Of a stretch of 64,000 nucleotides of DNA, positions 26,708-36,150 are shown in pieces. The translations under genes and the position numbers were made by a program. The notes below the pieces were generated by a model, which saw nothing but the letters and a program-made list of their open reading frames with translations, ran no database searches and was not told where the DNA came from. Each line of letters begins with the position of its first letter. Position 1 is the stretch's first letter. Origin of the DNA: Bradyrhizobium tropiciagri (GTDB lineage Bacteria; Pseudomonadota; Alphaproteobacteria; Rhizobiales; Xanthobacteraceae); assembly GCF_018130545.1 (NCBI RefSeq), contig NZ_JAFCKF010000016.1:1-64000 (forward strand), given 5' to 3'.

Positions 26708-28084
26708 CTATCGCTTGGTCTCGCCGGCGAGCAGATTCTTGTAGACCTTTCCGCCCTTCATGATGACCATGAAATTCTTCGCGGGATCTTCGACGAGCTT
26801 GATGTTGTCGATGGGATTGCCGTCGACGAGCAGCAGATCGGCCAGCGCGCCTTCCTCGACAACGCCGAGCTTGCCGGGATATGGATTTCGCGGGCCGGAC
26901 AGGTTCAGAAGTTCGGCATTGGTCGATGTCGCCATGATCAGTGCCTCGGCCGGCGTATACCAGCGCGTGAGGCTGACCAGCATCGCACCTTGTCGATCCG
27001 CCAGCGCCTTCGAGAACAGAATGTCGGTGCCGAACGCGGTCTTGATTCCGTATTTCTTCGCCAGTGCATAGACCCGATCGGTTCCGGCAACCACTTGCCG
27101 CAGCTTGTCCTGCTCGGAGGGCCCAAGTCCACTTGCGGCCGTCAGATCGAGGAAAGGTTGCGTGCTCAACCAGATTCCTTTCTCGGCTATCAGTCGGGCC
27201 GTCGTGTCGTCCATCAGATGCCCGTGCTCGATGCACCGGACCCCAGCGGCGATCGACCGCTGGATCGCAACCGACGTGTAGGCATGCACGGCGACATAGG
27301 TACCCCAGTTCTCGGCGGCTTCGACAGCGGCGCGCAGCTCGGGCTCGGTGAACGTGGAAACGTCGATCGGGCTGAACGGCGATGCCACGCCACCGCCGGC
27401 GGTGAGCTTGACCTGCGAGGCTCCCTGCATGAGTTGTTCGCGCGCCCGCACGCGAACCTCGTCCGGACTGTCCGCGATCATGCTGCCGCCGATTTTCTCC
27501 ATCCGGCTGAGCATGCCGCCGATCGTGCGCGGCAGATCGGACAGCTGCCGGAAATCACCGTGGCCGCCGGTGATGGAGATGATCGCGCCGGATGGATAGA
27601 TGCGGGGACCGGCCACGAGATCCTCGTCAATGGCTCGTTTGAGCCCGAAGGTCGGTCCGCCCATGTCGCGAACGGTGGTGAAGCCCCGCATCAGCGTATC
27701 GGTCGCTTCGGCGGCCGCGAGCAGATTGTTATAGCCGACGTCGCCGGCGATCGCGCTCGCCGGTGTCGGGCGCACCAGCATCGCATGCCAGTGTGCGTCG
27801 ATCAGCCCGGGCATCAGGACGCGTTCGCCGCCTTCGATCACCTGAGCATCGGCCGCGATCGCCGCAGCCGAAATCTTCTCGATCTTGCCGTTCCTGACGA
27901 GAACATGGGACGGCGCGGAGAGCGTGTTGTTCTTGCCATCGAAAATGCGGACGTTCCGGAACAGGGTCGCGGAGTCCTGTTGAGCCTGCGCAGCGGGCAC
28001 GACGCCGAGATCCGCTCCGATCGCGGTGAGCAGCGCGACAACTCCGAGGAGTCCGCCCGGAATTCTCAAATGTGGCATATCCAA
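26708..28084 (-). CDS. Exported metal-dependent amidohydrolase
   Basis: A 458-residue amidohydrolase-superfamily (imidazolonepropionase/Xaa-Pro dipeptidase-like) TIM barrel with a signal peptide (LLGVVALLTAIGADLGVVPAAQAQ). Metal ligands visible: the paired His in LIDAHWHAML, the bridging Lys in QVKLTAGGG, His in YVAVHAYTS and IEHGHLMDD, and Asp in AFGTDILFS. The C-terminal GKLGVVEEGALADLLLVDGNP completes the small beta domain. Periplasmic hydrolysis of a cyclic amide or peptide is likely; the substrate is unknown. Last gene of the glutaminase-MFS-HdeD cluster. Confidence 0.87.
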   Translation of the reverse strand: MDMPHLRIPGGLLGVVALLTAIGADLGVVPAAQAQQDSATLFRNVRIFDGKNNTLSAPSHVLVRNGKIEKISAAAIAADAQVIEGGERVLMPGLIDAHWHAMLVRPTPASAIAGDVGYNNLLAAAEATDTLMRGFTTVRDMGGPTFGLKRAIDEDLVAGPRIYPSGAIISITGGHGDFRQLSDLPRTIGGMLSRMEKIGGSMIADSPDEVRVRAREQLMQGASQVKLTAGGGVASPFSPIDVSTFTEPELRAAVEAAENWGTYVAVHAYTSVAIQRSIAAGVRCIEHGHLMDDTTARLIAEKGIWLSTQPFLDLTAASGLGPSEQDKLRQVVAGTDRVYALAKKYGIKTAFGTDILFSKALADRQGAMLVSLTRWYTPAEALIMATSTNAELLNLSGPRNPYPGKLGVVEEGALADLLLVDGNPIDNIKLVEDPAKNFMVIMKGGKVYKNLLAGETKR

Positions 28085-28175
28085 TCTCCGCTGTCCCAGG
28101 GCCGGTGCCGATTCCGCAATCGTCCTGTGAAGGAGGGCGGTGCGGTGTATCCCGCATTGATGAATTGACGGGCCA

Positions 28176-28739
28176 CTACGCGGGTCGGGCGGCAGGCAGC
28201 CAGGCGTAGGTCAACCATCCGACGCCGTGGGAGAGGAGATCGATGCCCAGCAGCATTCCGAGCACCCACAGCCCGGTTGCCGGAAATCCCGTCAGGATGA
28301 CGAGGCCGGCCAGGATGCCGAACACTCCGGACGCCACCATGATCCAGCCGGCCTGTTGTCGGTGGCCGATACCGATCAGCACGCGGACGAAGCCCGAGAC
28401 AAGCAGCATCAGACCGAGCACATAGGTCAGGATCAACGCACCGGTCACCGGCTGGCTCAGGAGAATGACGCCGGCCGCAACATAGAGGGCGCCGAGCAGC
28501 AGCTGCCACATGAAGCCGCCCCATCCCTTGGTCCAGAAGGCGTGCACGATCTCGAACCCGCCGGCGAAGATCGCCGCCCAGCCGATGAAGATCGCGCTGA
28601 CCACGGTGAAGAACACGACATCCCCGAGCACGAGGAGGCCCGCGGCGATCATCGCGATGCCGAGCAGAATGCGCGCCCACAGAGGCGGTGTCGGCAGGCC
28701 CGTCAGACCTGCCGTGGAACTGTTGTCATAGGTCGTCAT
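28176..28739 (-). CDS. HdeD-family acid-resistance membrane protein
   Basis: A 187-residue inner-membrane protein with six hydrophobic helices in DUF308/HdeD repeats (ILLGIAMIAAGLLVLGDVVFFTVVSAIFIGWAAIFAG; LLLGALYVAAGVILLSQPVTGALI). In E. coli HdeD belongs to the acid-fitness island and helps cells at high density resist acid. It starts 24 bp after the MFS gene stop and lies in one operon with a glutaminase, which supports an acid-stress role. Confidence 0.88.
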   Translation of the reverse strand: MTTYDNSSTAGLTGLPTPPLWARILLGIAMIAAGLLVLGDVVFFTVVSAIFIGWAAIFAGGFEIVHAFWTKGWGGFMWQLLLGALYVAAGVILLSQPVTGALILTYVLGLMLLVSGFVRVLIGIGHRQQAGWIMVASGVFGILAGLVILTGFPATGLWVLGMLLGIDLLSHGVGWLTYAWLPAARPA

Positions 28740-28763
28740 GTCGTCCTCCCTGCGGACCTCCGG

Positions 28764-30416
28764 TCAGGCCGCTCGTTCGCGCCTGTCGGCCACGTCGTCG
28801 TCCGGAATCTCTCCCGGCCGGTAATTCGGCAAATGTCCGGCTGGAATGACCGCCAGCAGCGCCAGCCCTGCCATGATCAACAGCCCGATCTTCAGCGCCC
28901 GCAGCCGAGCTTCGGTGTTGACCCGAACGGCTTCCTCGACCTGTTGTGGCGTGCCGCTTGTGCCTTCCAGCACGCTGCGCAGCCGGTCATTGCTGACGAA
29001 GGTGATGTTGTTGAGATCAATCTGGCTCTGCAGCTCCTTCGTGAGCACCGGGCTTGCCGTGATCTTGCCGAGCGCGATCGTGCTCAGGAGGCCCACCAGG
29101 AGAGCGCCGGCGACCGCGGTGCCGACCGCGGCCGCCAGATTCTGCGCGGTTCCGCGCAACGACCCGACGTCGCCGGCCAATTCCTTGGGCGAGGCCGTCA
29201 CCAGAACGTTGAACAGCAACGTCACCAGGGAGCCCTGGCCGATCCCGAACAGGATGAGGCCAAACAGCACGGGAAACTCGCTCCAGTCGTTGCGCACGAC
29301 GAATGCGAGCCAGAGCAGCGCGACGGTGCAGAGCGCAAAACCGAAGCGGCCGATCTGGCGCGGTGTCAGCCTGTCGTAGACATTGACGATGAGCATCGCC
29401 GCGAAGAAGACCGTGAGGTTGAACGGCATCATCGCGATAGCCGTGGCGATCGGCGAACGTCCTTGTACGATCTGGATATATAGCGGCACGGTAAAGTTCA
29501 GCGCGGCCTCCAGCGCGACCACCGCGAAGAGCCCGTAGACCGCAGCGCGCTCCTCGGGCGAATCGATCACCTGCAGCGCGAGCAGCGGCGTTTTCCCGGC
29601 GGCCTGTCGCCGGTGCGTCCAGCTCAGGAAAGCCTGCCCGAGCACGACGCCGAGTACGATCATGATCGGTGCCGGCGAAGCGCCCAACAGATCGAATGGC
29701 GCGCTGGGCGTGGCGAGCGCCAACCCCCAGCGGTTGAGATTGTTGAATCCGAAGCTGATGAGAATGATCGCACTTGCGGCGAGGGCGACGCCGACCAAGT
29801 CGATCTGGACATCCGGGCGGCCCCGGTCGGCTCTCAAACGGAAGCTGAGGATGAAGACGATCGCCGACGCCGCGATCAGGATGCCGAACGCCGGACGCCA
29901 CCCGATATAGGTTCCGAGCACGCCACCGACGACGAAAGCGAGCACGCCCGCCGCCGCCCGTGCCGAGCCGAGTGCGCCAAGGGCGGTCGCCTGCTGGCGT
30001 CCGCCATAATTCTCGGCGATCAGGGCGACCAGCGACGGCACGATCACCGCACCCGCGGCCCCGCAAAGCGCCTGCGCGGAAATCATCACGGTGGCGGTCG
30101 GGCTGAACGTCATCATGAGCTGCGATACGAAGAAGAGCACGACCGCGATGCGGAATACCTGCACCGCGCCGAATCTCTGGGCGAGTTTCGCGCCGAGCAT
30201 CACGAACCCTGCAACAAGCATGGAATAGGCGACGATCCCGGTTGCCACCGTGGTTGGCGGCACGCCGAAGCTCGACACCATTCCGCCCATGGCGACTGGC
30301 AGCGATGCGACGTTGTACGACATGATCATCTGACCGAGCGCAATCGCGATCATGGGAACCCATGATGCCCGCTCTTCGTGGTGGATGCCCTCGATCGACA
30401 TTGTCTGTGTTGCCAT
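28764..30416 (-). CDS. MFS transporter, DHA2-like (14 TM)
   Basis: A 550-residue major-facilitator pump. The ATG at 30416 (MATQTMSIEG) has GGAGG upstream; the frame runs on upstream into antisense of the glutaminase gene and is not coding there. Features: the first helices VPMIAIALGQMIMSYNVASLPVAMGGM, the motif C-like GAAGAVIVPSLVALIAENYGG, and a long loop between halves typical of 14-helix drug:H+ antiporters. The last 40 residues are a hydrophilic tail. Substrate unknown; its place between glutaminase and HdeD suggests export linked to nitrogen or acid stress. Confidence 0.88.
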   Translation of the reverse strand: MATQTMSIEGIHHEERASWVPMIAIALGQMIMSYNVASLPVAMGGMVSSFGVPPTTVATGIVAYSMLVAGFVMLGAKLAQRFGAVQVFRIAVVLFFVSQLMMTFSPTATVMISAQALCGAAGAVIVPSLVALIAENYGGRQQATALGALGSARAAAGVLAFVVGGVLGTYIGWRPAFGILIAASAIVFILSFRLRADRGRPDVQIDLVGVALAASAIILISFGFNNLNRWGLALATPSAPFDLLGASPAPIMIVLGVVLGQAFLSWTHRRQAAGKTPLLALQVIDSPEERAAVYGLFAVVALEAALNFTVPLYIQIVQGRSPIATAIAMMPFNLTVFFAAMLIVNVYDRLTPRQIGRFGFALCTVALLWLAFVVRNDWSEFPVLFGLILFGIGQGSLVTLLFNVLVTASPKELAGDVGSLRGTAQNLAAAVGTAVAGALLVGLLSTIALGKITASPVLTKELQSQIDLNNITFVSNDRLRSVLEGTSGTPQQVEEAVRVNTEARLRALKIGLLIMAGLALLAVIPAGHLPNYRPGEIPDDDVADRRERAA

Positions 30417-30484
30417 CGCATCCTCCGCTCTATTGAGGTTGAGATCGGTCGGGCCGCAGACCCGCCGATCTTGTGAGCATTCGT

Positions 30485-31480
30485 TCACTGTTCCGGTTGC
30501 GATACGAACAAATCCATGCCGAGCCGCTGCGACAGGAATTTTGCGGCGAGCTGGCCCCTCACGCTGTTGCCGGCCGCATCCAGCGGCGGGGCGAAAGTGC
30601 CGAAACCACCTTTGCCGGGAGCCACCGCGACGATGCCGCCGCCAATGCCGCTCTTTCCCGGCAGGCCGATGTCGTAGAGCCAGTCGCCCGATGTCTCGTA
30701 CAATCCGGCGGTGACCATCACGGCCAGAACGTAGTGGCACACGGCGGCGTCGACCACGCGCCGCCCGGTCACCGGGTTCACGCCGCCGTCGGCCAGCGTC
30801 GCGCCCATCACGGCCAGGTCCCTGGCGCTGACATTCAGCGAACACTGCCGTGTATAGAGGTCGGTCGCCTGTTTGGCGTCGCTGTAGATCCGGTCATAGC
30901 TCTCCAGCAGGCGAGCGATGCTTCGATTGCGGAAATTGGTCTCGGACGCCGACGCGTAGACCTCCTCGTTGAGCGGGAGGTTGCGGCCGGCGAAGCGCGA
31001 CAGCCCGTCGTGGATGAATTGCCAGCGTTCCTCGATGGATTGTCCCGGCGCGAGGCTCGTCGTCGCGATCGCGCCGGCGTTCACCATCGGATTGGTGCGC
31101 CCGTTTCCCTGCTCGATCGCAGCGAGCGAGTTGAACGCCAGTCCGGTGGCGTTGGCGCCGAGCTTGTCGCGTGCCGCCTCAGGCCCGATCGTCTCGCAGA
31201 TCAGCGCGAACAGGAACGGCTTCGAGACGCTCATGATGGAGAATTCGTGGTCGACGTCTCCGGCGCCATAGATGCGCCCGCTGGTCCCAACCACACAGAC
31301 ACCGAACAGCTCGCTCGGGACCCGGGCGAGGGCCGGATAGACCTGCGATGCGGTTCCATCGGTGTTGGACTTGAACCGTCGATGGGCGTCGTCCACAAGC
31401 GACTGCACCATCTCCGGGCCGGGCAGGTGACCGGTCGAGATATAGGGCTGCTCTCGTTGATCGAGCGAGTGAGACACCAT
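30485..31480 (-). CDS. glsA: Glutaminase
   Basis: A 331-residue glutaminase A-family enzyme that hydrolyses L-glutamine to glutamate and ammonia in the cytoplasm. Beta-lactamase-like fold with the catalytic Ser-x-x-Lys in DHEFSIMSVSKPFLFALI, then GLAFNSLAAIEQGNGRTNPMVNAGAIATTSL and SGDWLYDIGLPGKSGIGGGIVAVAPGKGG, all strong family signatures. First gene of a four-gene minus-strand cluster. In enterobacteria, glutaminase-generated ammonia consumes protons and supports acid resistance, which fits HdeD downstream. Confidence 0.95.
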   Translation of the reverse strand: MVSHSLDQREQPYISTGHLPGPEMVQSLVDDAHRRFKSNTDGTASQVYPALARVPSELFGVCVVGTSGRIYGAGDVDHEFSIMSVSKPFLFALICETIGPEAARDKLGANATGLAFNSLAAIEQGNGRTNPMVNAGAIATTSLAPGQSIEERWQFIHDGLSRFAGRNLPLNEEVYASASETNFRNRSIARLLESYDRIYSDAKQATDLYTRQCSLNVSARDLAVMGATLADGGVNPVTGRRVVDAAVCHYVLAVMVTAGLYETSGDWLYDIGLPGKSGIGGGIVAVAPGKGGFGTFAPPLDAAGNSVRGQLAAKFLSQRLGMDLFVSQPEQ

Positions 31481-31844
31481 CGCATCACTCCGCCGAACGG
31501 ACTGAACTGCGATCGGCTCCGTTCTAGAACACGATGCGTATTCTGCAGTCAGCGCTCAAGTTTCAATCGTGTCAACGTACAACCGAATTCTGGTTCGGCG
31601 ACTTCTGCGACACGGCCATCAAATATGTGAGAGGATTGCGGTTGGGGCCGTTGTCGGCCGGCCCGATTGAGTGAGCGAGGCTGACGCAATTGGGTTCAGT
31701 TTGAATTGAAACAGCCGATATCGGCGCGACATGCTATCAACGACAGATTGCAACTTTCCCGTCCGGGAGTAGCATCGTTGCGCGCGTAGGTGAGCCGAGG
31801 CTAAGCGAGAACGACATGGGGCATCATTGGAAATGAGGCATACC
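31481..31844. other. 364-bp divergent intergenic region
   Basis: Holds the promoter region of the minus-strand glutaminase operon and of the small plus-strand gene at 31845. A perfect 10-bp palindrome GTTCTAGAAC lies about 40 bp upstream of the glutaminase start. No gene is supported. Confidence 0.55.
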
Positions 31845-32054
31845 ATGGTGACACAAACAAGTGACGGACGTTTGTTTCTGCTCAAGAAGCTTGGCGGCCT
31901 GATCTCAATCATTGTCGGTTGTCTGCTGACCGCTGTTGGAGTGACATTCGAGTCGACCGATACGACCGTTATCGGTGTGCTGCTCCTGCTGCTTGGCGCC
32001 GTCCTGCTGGTGCTCAAGATCATGAGACGAAATCAGCAGAGCTCGCCTGGATAG
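31845..32054 (+). CDS. Small two-TM membrane protein
   Basis: A 69-residue protein with two hydrophobic helices (LISIIVGCLLTAVGVTF; VIGVLLLLLGAVLLVLKI) and a basic C-terminus ending RRNQQSSPG, so the helices form a hairpin with both ends inside. The start at 31845 (MVTQTSDGR) is preferred to 31827. No family recognised. Conserved length and composition look genuinely coding. Confidence 0.55.
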   Translation: MVTQTSDGRLFLLKKLGGLISIIVGCLLTAVGVTFESTDTTVIGVLLLLLGAVLLVLKIMRRNQQSSPG

Positions 32055-32252
32055 CGCGGGCGTCAGTATCTCCCCGCCGAATTCGGCGCCCGGGCAAGCG
32101 CAAAATCACTGAGGCGCGGGTCGCAGCCGCGGCCATCAATATTGGATCGGCATGGATCGATGCCCGAACGGCATTGGACCGTTCGCGGCAACGCTCCTAC
32201 GGCTCGCTCAGCTGGCCCTTGAAGGGGCGGAACGAGCAGGGGGAGGATCGAC

Positions 32253-33338
32253 ATGATTTCACGGCGCAATCTGGTGGCCGGCATCGGCGCGGGCATGGCG
32301 AGCGCGGCGGCCGATCGTGTCATGGCACAGTCTTTCCCGTTCAAACCCAACCAGCGCTATCCGGATCCTGCCGTCGAAATCCTCGATCCGAGCTTTGCAA
32401 AATACCGGCTCTACAGCTCTACGCTCGAGCAGGTCGCGACCGGGATGCGCTGGGCGGAAGGGCCGGCCTATTTCCCCGAAGGCGGCTATCTGCTGTTCAG
32501 CGACATCCCCAACAACCGCATCATGAAGTACAGCGAGAAGGACGGCAGCCTCACCGTCTTCCGCAGCCCCGCCAATTTCGCCAACGGCAACACCCGCGAC
32601 CGTCAGGGGCGGCTCGTGAGCTGCGAGCATTCGGTGACGCGGCGGATCACCCGCACCGAGAAGAACGGCAAGATCACCGTGCTCGCCGACAGCTTTGAGG
32701 GCAAGCGCCTCAATGCGCCGAACGACATCGTGGTGAAGTCCGACGACACGATCTGGTTCACCGATCCGGTGTTCGGCATCGCCGGCGAGTGGGAGGGCTT
32801 CAAGGCCAAGCGCGAGCAGGACAACACCAACGTGTTCAGGATCGGCACCGACGGCAAGCTGACCGCCGTCATCACCGATCTGGTCAACCCCAACGGCCTG
32901 GCGTTCTCGCCGGACGAGAAGAAGCTCTATGTGGTCGAGTGGAAGGGCACGCCGAACCGCAGCATCTGGAGCTACGACGTCAATCCGGACGGCACCGTCT
33001 CCAACAAGTCCAAACTGATCGACGCCGCCGACCAGGGTTCGCTGGACGGTTTCCGTGTCGATCGCGACGGCAATCTGTGGTGCGGCTGGGGCAGCAACGG
33101 CGCGCTGCAGTCGGAGCCGACTGACGTCGGCGGCCGCAAGGTCTATCAGCTCAAGGGCAAGCCCGAGGATCTCGATGGCGTGATGGTGTTCAGCCCGCAG
33201 GGCAAGCCGCTCGGCTTCATCCGCCTGCCGGAGCGCTGCGAGAATCTGACCTTCGGTGGCCCGAAGAACAACCGCCTCTACATGGCATCCTGCCATTCGA
33301 TCTACGCGCTCTATGTCGACGCCCACGGCGCGACGTGA
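32253..33338 (+). CDS. SMP-30/gluconolactonase-family lactonase, exported
   Basis: A 361-residue six-bladed beta-propeller hydrolase. The N-terminus [25 protein letters not shown] is a probable Tat signal. The metal-binding residues of the SMP-30 family are in place: Glu in [14 protein letters not shown], Asn in [19 protein letters not shown], Asn in [16 protein letters not shown] and Asp in [15 protein letters not shown]. Hydrolyses sugar or aldonic lactones; GGGGGAGGAT precedes the start. Confidence 0.9.
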   Translation: MISRRNLVAGIGAGMASAAADRVMAQSFPFKPNQRYPDPAVEILDPSFAKYRLYSSTLEQVATGMRWAEGPAYFPEGGYLLFSDIPNNRIMKYSEKDGSLTVFRSPANFANGNTRDRQGRLVSCEHSVTRRITRTEKNGKITVLADSFEGKRLNAPNDIVVKSDDTIWFTDPVFGIAGEWEGFKAKREQDNTNVFRIGTDGKLTAVITDLVNPNGLAFSPDEKKLYVVEWKGTPNRSIWSYDVNPDGTVSNKSKLIDAADQGSLDGFRVDRDGNLWCGWGSNGALQSEPTDVGGRKVYQLKGKPEDLDGVMVFSPQGKPLGFIRLPERCENLTFGGPKNNRLYMASCHSIYALYVDAHGAT

Positions 33339-33386
33339 GGTGTTGCTAGGGAGAAGGGCAACAGGCGCGTCAGCAGCTCCATCACC

Positions 33387-33517
33387 GTCATCCCCGCGCA
33401 AAGGCTTCGCCTTTGTCGCTGGAGGAGCGGCAAAGCCGCGTCTCGAAGGATGCACGGCCCGGCCGGTGGCCGTCGATCCTTCGAGACGCCCGCTGCGCGG
33501 GCTCCTCAGGATGACGG
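33387..33517. repeat. Long imperfect palindromic intergenic repeat
   Basis: Inverted arms of about 55-65 bp (GTCATCC...CGTCTCGAAGGATGCACGG against CCGTCGATCCTTCGAGACG...AGGATGAC). The right arm, 33465-33517, recurs at 34593-34645 with few differences, so this is a dispersed family distinct from the 16063 type. Confidence 0.85.
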
Positions 33518-33540
33518 ATCAACACCACACGTTCAAGACG

Positions 33541-33891
33541 CTAATCGATATCCGCGAGCCAGTGCAGCGTTGCGCGGAAGATCAGGCTCGCTTTGCCGAC
33601 CAGGGCGGTTCCATCCATGTTGCCGCGGGTGTCGGTGAAGGTGCCGGAAACGCCGATGCCGACTGGTGCCGGTCCGCCGAACAGCGGGTTGTCGGTGTCG
33701 CGCGGCGTGGTGTGGCGTTGCACCAGGACCTCGCCCTTGAAGGCGTCACCTTTCACCGTGTAGCTGCCGGTGTAATAGAGATAGGCGTCGCCGCCCAGAA
33801 CCTGGCCGTCGCGGAAAAGAATCACGCCGCTGCCCTTGCCGACGCGTCCGTCCAGCAGGGTGACGTGGATTGAGTACAGCCCGTTTTTCAT
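33541..33891 (-). CDS. GrlR-like small beta-barrel protein
   Basis: A 116-residue protein resembling the GrlR family: MKNGLYSIHVTLLDGRVGKGSGVILFRDGQVLGGDAYLYYTGSY is the family start, with the G-x-G-G-D-x-x-Y-Y-x-G signature, and a lipocalin-like eight-stranded barrel is expected. In enteropathogenic E. coli GrlR restrains the activator GrlA of type III secretion; homologues outside that setting have no known role. No GrlA-like gene is adjacent here. Confidence 0.7.
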   Translation of the reverse strand: MKNGLYSIHVTLLDGRVGKGSGVILFRDGQVLGGDAYLYYTGSYTVKGDAFKGEVLVQRHTTPRDTDNPLFGGPAPVGIGVSGTFTDTRGNMDGTALVGKASLIFRATLHWLADID

Positions 33892-34131
33892 AATGTCCCA
33901 TGGTCCCGGCTGCCGCGCCCCGCAGCAATCCGGATTGGTTTTTTATGCCAAAGCGAGCAACCTCGTGCAATGCGGCAGGTTGATTCCCGGGTGTCCGGAG
34001 TGGCCGTGTACCCTCGGTTCCTGCCAGGCGGTGTGACGGCGCGATGACAGCGGACCGTGCGCGCGAATCGAACTGGCCCGCGAAATGCATAGCTCTGGTT
34101 GCACTGGCCGGTAAGTGCTGGAGCAACATAT

Positions 34132-34572
34132 ATGACAGACAGGATGGAAGCTGGCGGCCGCTTGGCCGGCCGGTATGACGATCCCGGAACGCTGACCCGC
34201 CGTCGCAAACGTCGGCTGCGAGTGGCTCTGCCGCTTGGTCTGGTCGCGCTTGCATCGGTCGCCGCGGCCCAGTTGGCGCAGGCGCGCGATCCCGATGGCC
34301 GCTACGCCAATTCGCCGCTCAAGGAATGGTTCGACGGTCTGCGCAGCGGCAAGGGGCCGTGCTGCTCTGATGCCGACGGCAGCGCAGTCAGCGATGTCGA
34401 CTGGGAATCCAAGGACGGACATTATCGCGTGCGCCTCGAAGGGACGTGGATCGACGTCCCAGACGAGGCCGTGGTCACCGAGCCCAACCGCGCCGGCCGC
34501 GCCATGGTGTGGCCGATCAAGAGCTACATGGGCGTGACGATCCGCTGCTTCATGCCCGGCAGCATGACGTAA
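34132..34572 (+). CDS. Hypothetical exported protein with Cys-Cys pair
   Basis: A 146-residue protein starting MTDRMEAGG at 34132, with a long basic region followed by a hydrophobic segment (LRVALPLGLVALASVAAAQLAQA) acting as signal or anchor. The exported part reads NSPLKEWFDGLRSGKGPCCSDADGSAVSDVDWE and ends near GVTIRCFMPG. The Cys-Cys followed by S-D-A-D-G and the third Cys suggest a small disulfide-stabilised periplasmic domain common in Bradyrhizobium. Function unknown. Confidence 0.7.
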   Translation: MTDRMEAGGRLAGRYDDPGTLTRRRKRRLRVALPLGLVALASVAAAQLAQARDPDGRYANSPLKEWFDGLRSGKGPCCSDADGSAVSDVDWESKDGHYRVRLEGTWIDVPDEAVVTEPNRAGRAMVWPIKSYMGVTIRCFMPGSMT

Positions 34573-34592
34573 CGCTTGAGGCGGCCCGGAAC

Positions 34593-34645
34593 GTGGCCGT
34601 CGATCCTTGGAGACGCCCGCAAGTGCGGGCTCCCCAGGATGACGG
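34593..34645 (+). repeat. 53-bp copy of the 33465-33517 repeat
   Basis: A half-element between convergent genes with an internal hairpin (CCCGCAAGTGCGGG) that may serve as a terminator. Confidence 0.82.
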
Positions 34646-34654
34646 TGAGAGATC

Positions 34655-35041
34655 TCATGCGTACTTCTTGTCGCGCTCGAGCAGTTCGATCGAGATGCCC
34701 TGCGGTCCGCGGATGAAGCAGATCCGCACGCCGGGGCGGATCGTGGTCGGCTCCTTGGTGAACTCGACGCCCTTGGCCTTGATCTCGGCCGCGACCGCGT
34801 CGATGTCCTTCACCGTCAGCCCGAAATGATCGAGCCCCTGGTAGGGCGTCACCGGCGGCGCGTTGACGCCGTCGCCCTGCGTCACCTCGGCGATGAATAC
34901 CTTGGCGCCGCCGAGCTGGACGTCGATGCGGCCGGGCCCCCGGATGATCTCGCCGCCGAGAATGTCGCGCAGCCAGGTCGCGGTGGCCTCGGGATCGGGA
35001 CTGCGCAGATGGACATGGTCCCAGGTGACGACGACGGGCAT
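34655..35041 (-). CDS. VOC-family (glyoxalase/dioxygenase fold) protein
   Basis: A 128-residue vicinal-oxygen-chelate protein; the ATG at 35041 begins MPVVVTWDHVHLRSPDPEAT, and further upstream residues are non-family. Metal ligands: His in DHVHL, His in GLDHFGLTV and Glu in ISIELLERD. Two beta-alpha-beta-beta-beta modules are present. Members include glyoxalase I, dioxygenases and methylmalonyl-CoA epimerase; the substrate is not decidable. Confidence 0.87.
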   Translation of the reverse strand: MPVVVTWDHVHLRSPDPEATATWLRDILGGEIIRGPGRIDVQLGGAKVFIAEVTQGDGVNAPPVTPYQGLDHFGLTVKDIDAVAAEIKAKGVEFTKEPTTIRPGVRICFIRGPQGISIELLERDKKYA

Positions 35042-35287
35042 TGCGAACTCCTTGTTGTTCTCGCGCCGCTTGGGTGCGCGGCACTCGCTCTCGGGCGCGC
35101 GCGAATTTAGCGAGCGGTCGGCTGGGATGCCATCCCTCCGTGCTGCCGGTCGCAAGATTGTCGTCCCGGAATGAAACCATTTCGGCGGTCGGCGATTGGT
35201 CTCGCGTGGCCGCTCGACCTGCGGCCGTCTCCGCAGTCTTGAATAGCGGTGGCGGTGGATCGGGCGTCGAGGGGTGAGGGCACGACG

Positions 35288-35932
35288 ATGCGGATCGGCT
35301 TGGCGTCGTTTCGAAATGTTGCTGCCGGACGTCTCGGTGAGGGCGGCCTCTACGCCAGCCTGCTGCTGCCGCTGATTGCGCTGGCCGGGATCAGCGCGTG
35401 GTTCATGCTCCCCGAGCCCAGCGACGCCGGCGATCAGGATGCCTGGCCGGCGTCATCCGCCATCGTCCGCGCCGCGGAGGATGCGCCTGCCCAGACTGCC
35501 AAGGATACGCCCAGGGACGCGCCCAAGGATGCGCCCAGGGATACGCCGGCCGCAGCGGCCGATGAGCCAGCCACGGTCGGCGTAGCCACCGCACAGCCGG
35601 CCGAGGAGGCCGGGCCGTCCGCGCCTGGCGCCGAACGCTCGCCGCTCGACAAGCTACGGATCGCCTCGCAGTCGTTTCAGCGTGGCGGGCTGGGTTCGAA
35701 GGCACTGGTCACCCTGACGCTGCGCAATGCCAATGATTTCGCGGTCAAGGATATCGAGATCGCCTGCGCCTTCATCCGCCGCGACGGCAGTCCGCTGACC
35801 GAGCGCAAGCGGCTGATCCCGGACACCATCGCCATGCGGAGCCGCAAGACCTATCCCCGGATGCTAATCGGGTTCGTCAATGTTAACGCAAACAAGGCCA
35901 AATGCACGGTCGTGACCGCCAGTCGCGTCTAA
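35288..35932 (+). CDS. Membrane-anchored hypothetical protein with Ala/Pro-rich linker
   Basis: A 214-residue protein: one hydrophobic helix (GLYASLLLPLIALAGISAWFML), then a linker of about 80 residues rich in Ala, Pro, Asp and Thr including near-repeats of DTPRDAPKDAPR, then a C-terminal beta-rich domain (LGSKALVTLTLRNANDFAVKDIEIACAFIRRDGSP) resembling FxLYD-type immunoglobulin-like domains with two cysteines. It is probably a periplasmic domain on a flexible tether. No partner known. Confidence 0.7.
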   Translation: MRIGLASFRNVAAGRLGEGGLYASLLLPLIALAGISAWFMLPEPSDAGDQDAWPASSAIVRAAEDAPAQTAKDTPRDAPKDAPRDTPAAAADEPATVGVATAQPAEEAGPSAPGAERSPLDKLRIASQSFQRGGLGSKALVTLTLRNANDFAVKDIEIACAFIRRDGSPLTERKRLIPDTIAMRSRKTYPRMLIGFVNVNANKAKCTVVTASRV

Positions 35933-36150
35933 ACCCTGCATCTCGAAAAAGTGACCGGGAATTGACTTCCCGGGTGAACCGCAACGGCCAGGCAGGAACT
36001 AACTAATAAGCCGACCGTTAGAGAACGACCCGGAAGCGCGGGATGGCGACTGTCCGGGTGATCATGCGCAGACGATGAATTCGCCCGCGCGATGACTGAT
36101 GTCGTCGCGCTGAGATGAACCGCGCCCGATGCGCGGGGGGAGCTACCAAG

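Noticed and set aside
28764-30845. Long N-terminal extension on the MFS transporter
   Set aside because: It overlaps the glutaminase gene in another frame; GGAGG and MATQTMSIEG at 30416 give the family-like start.
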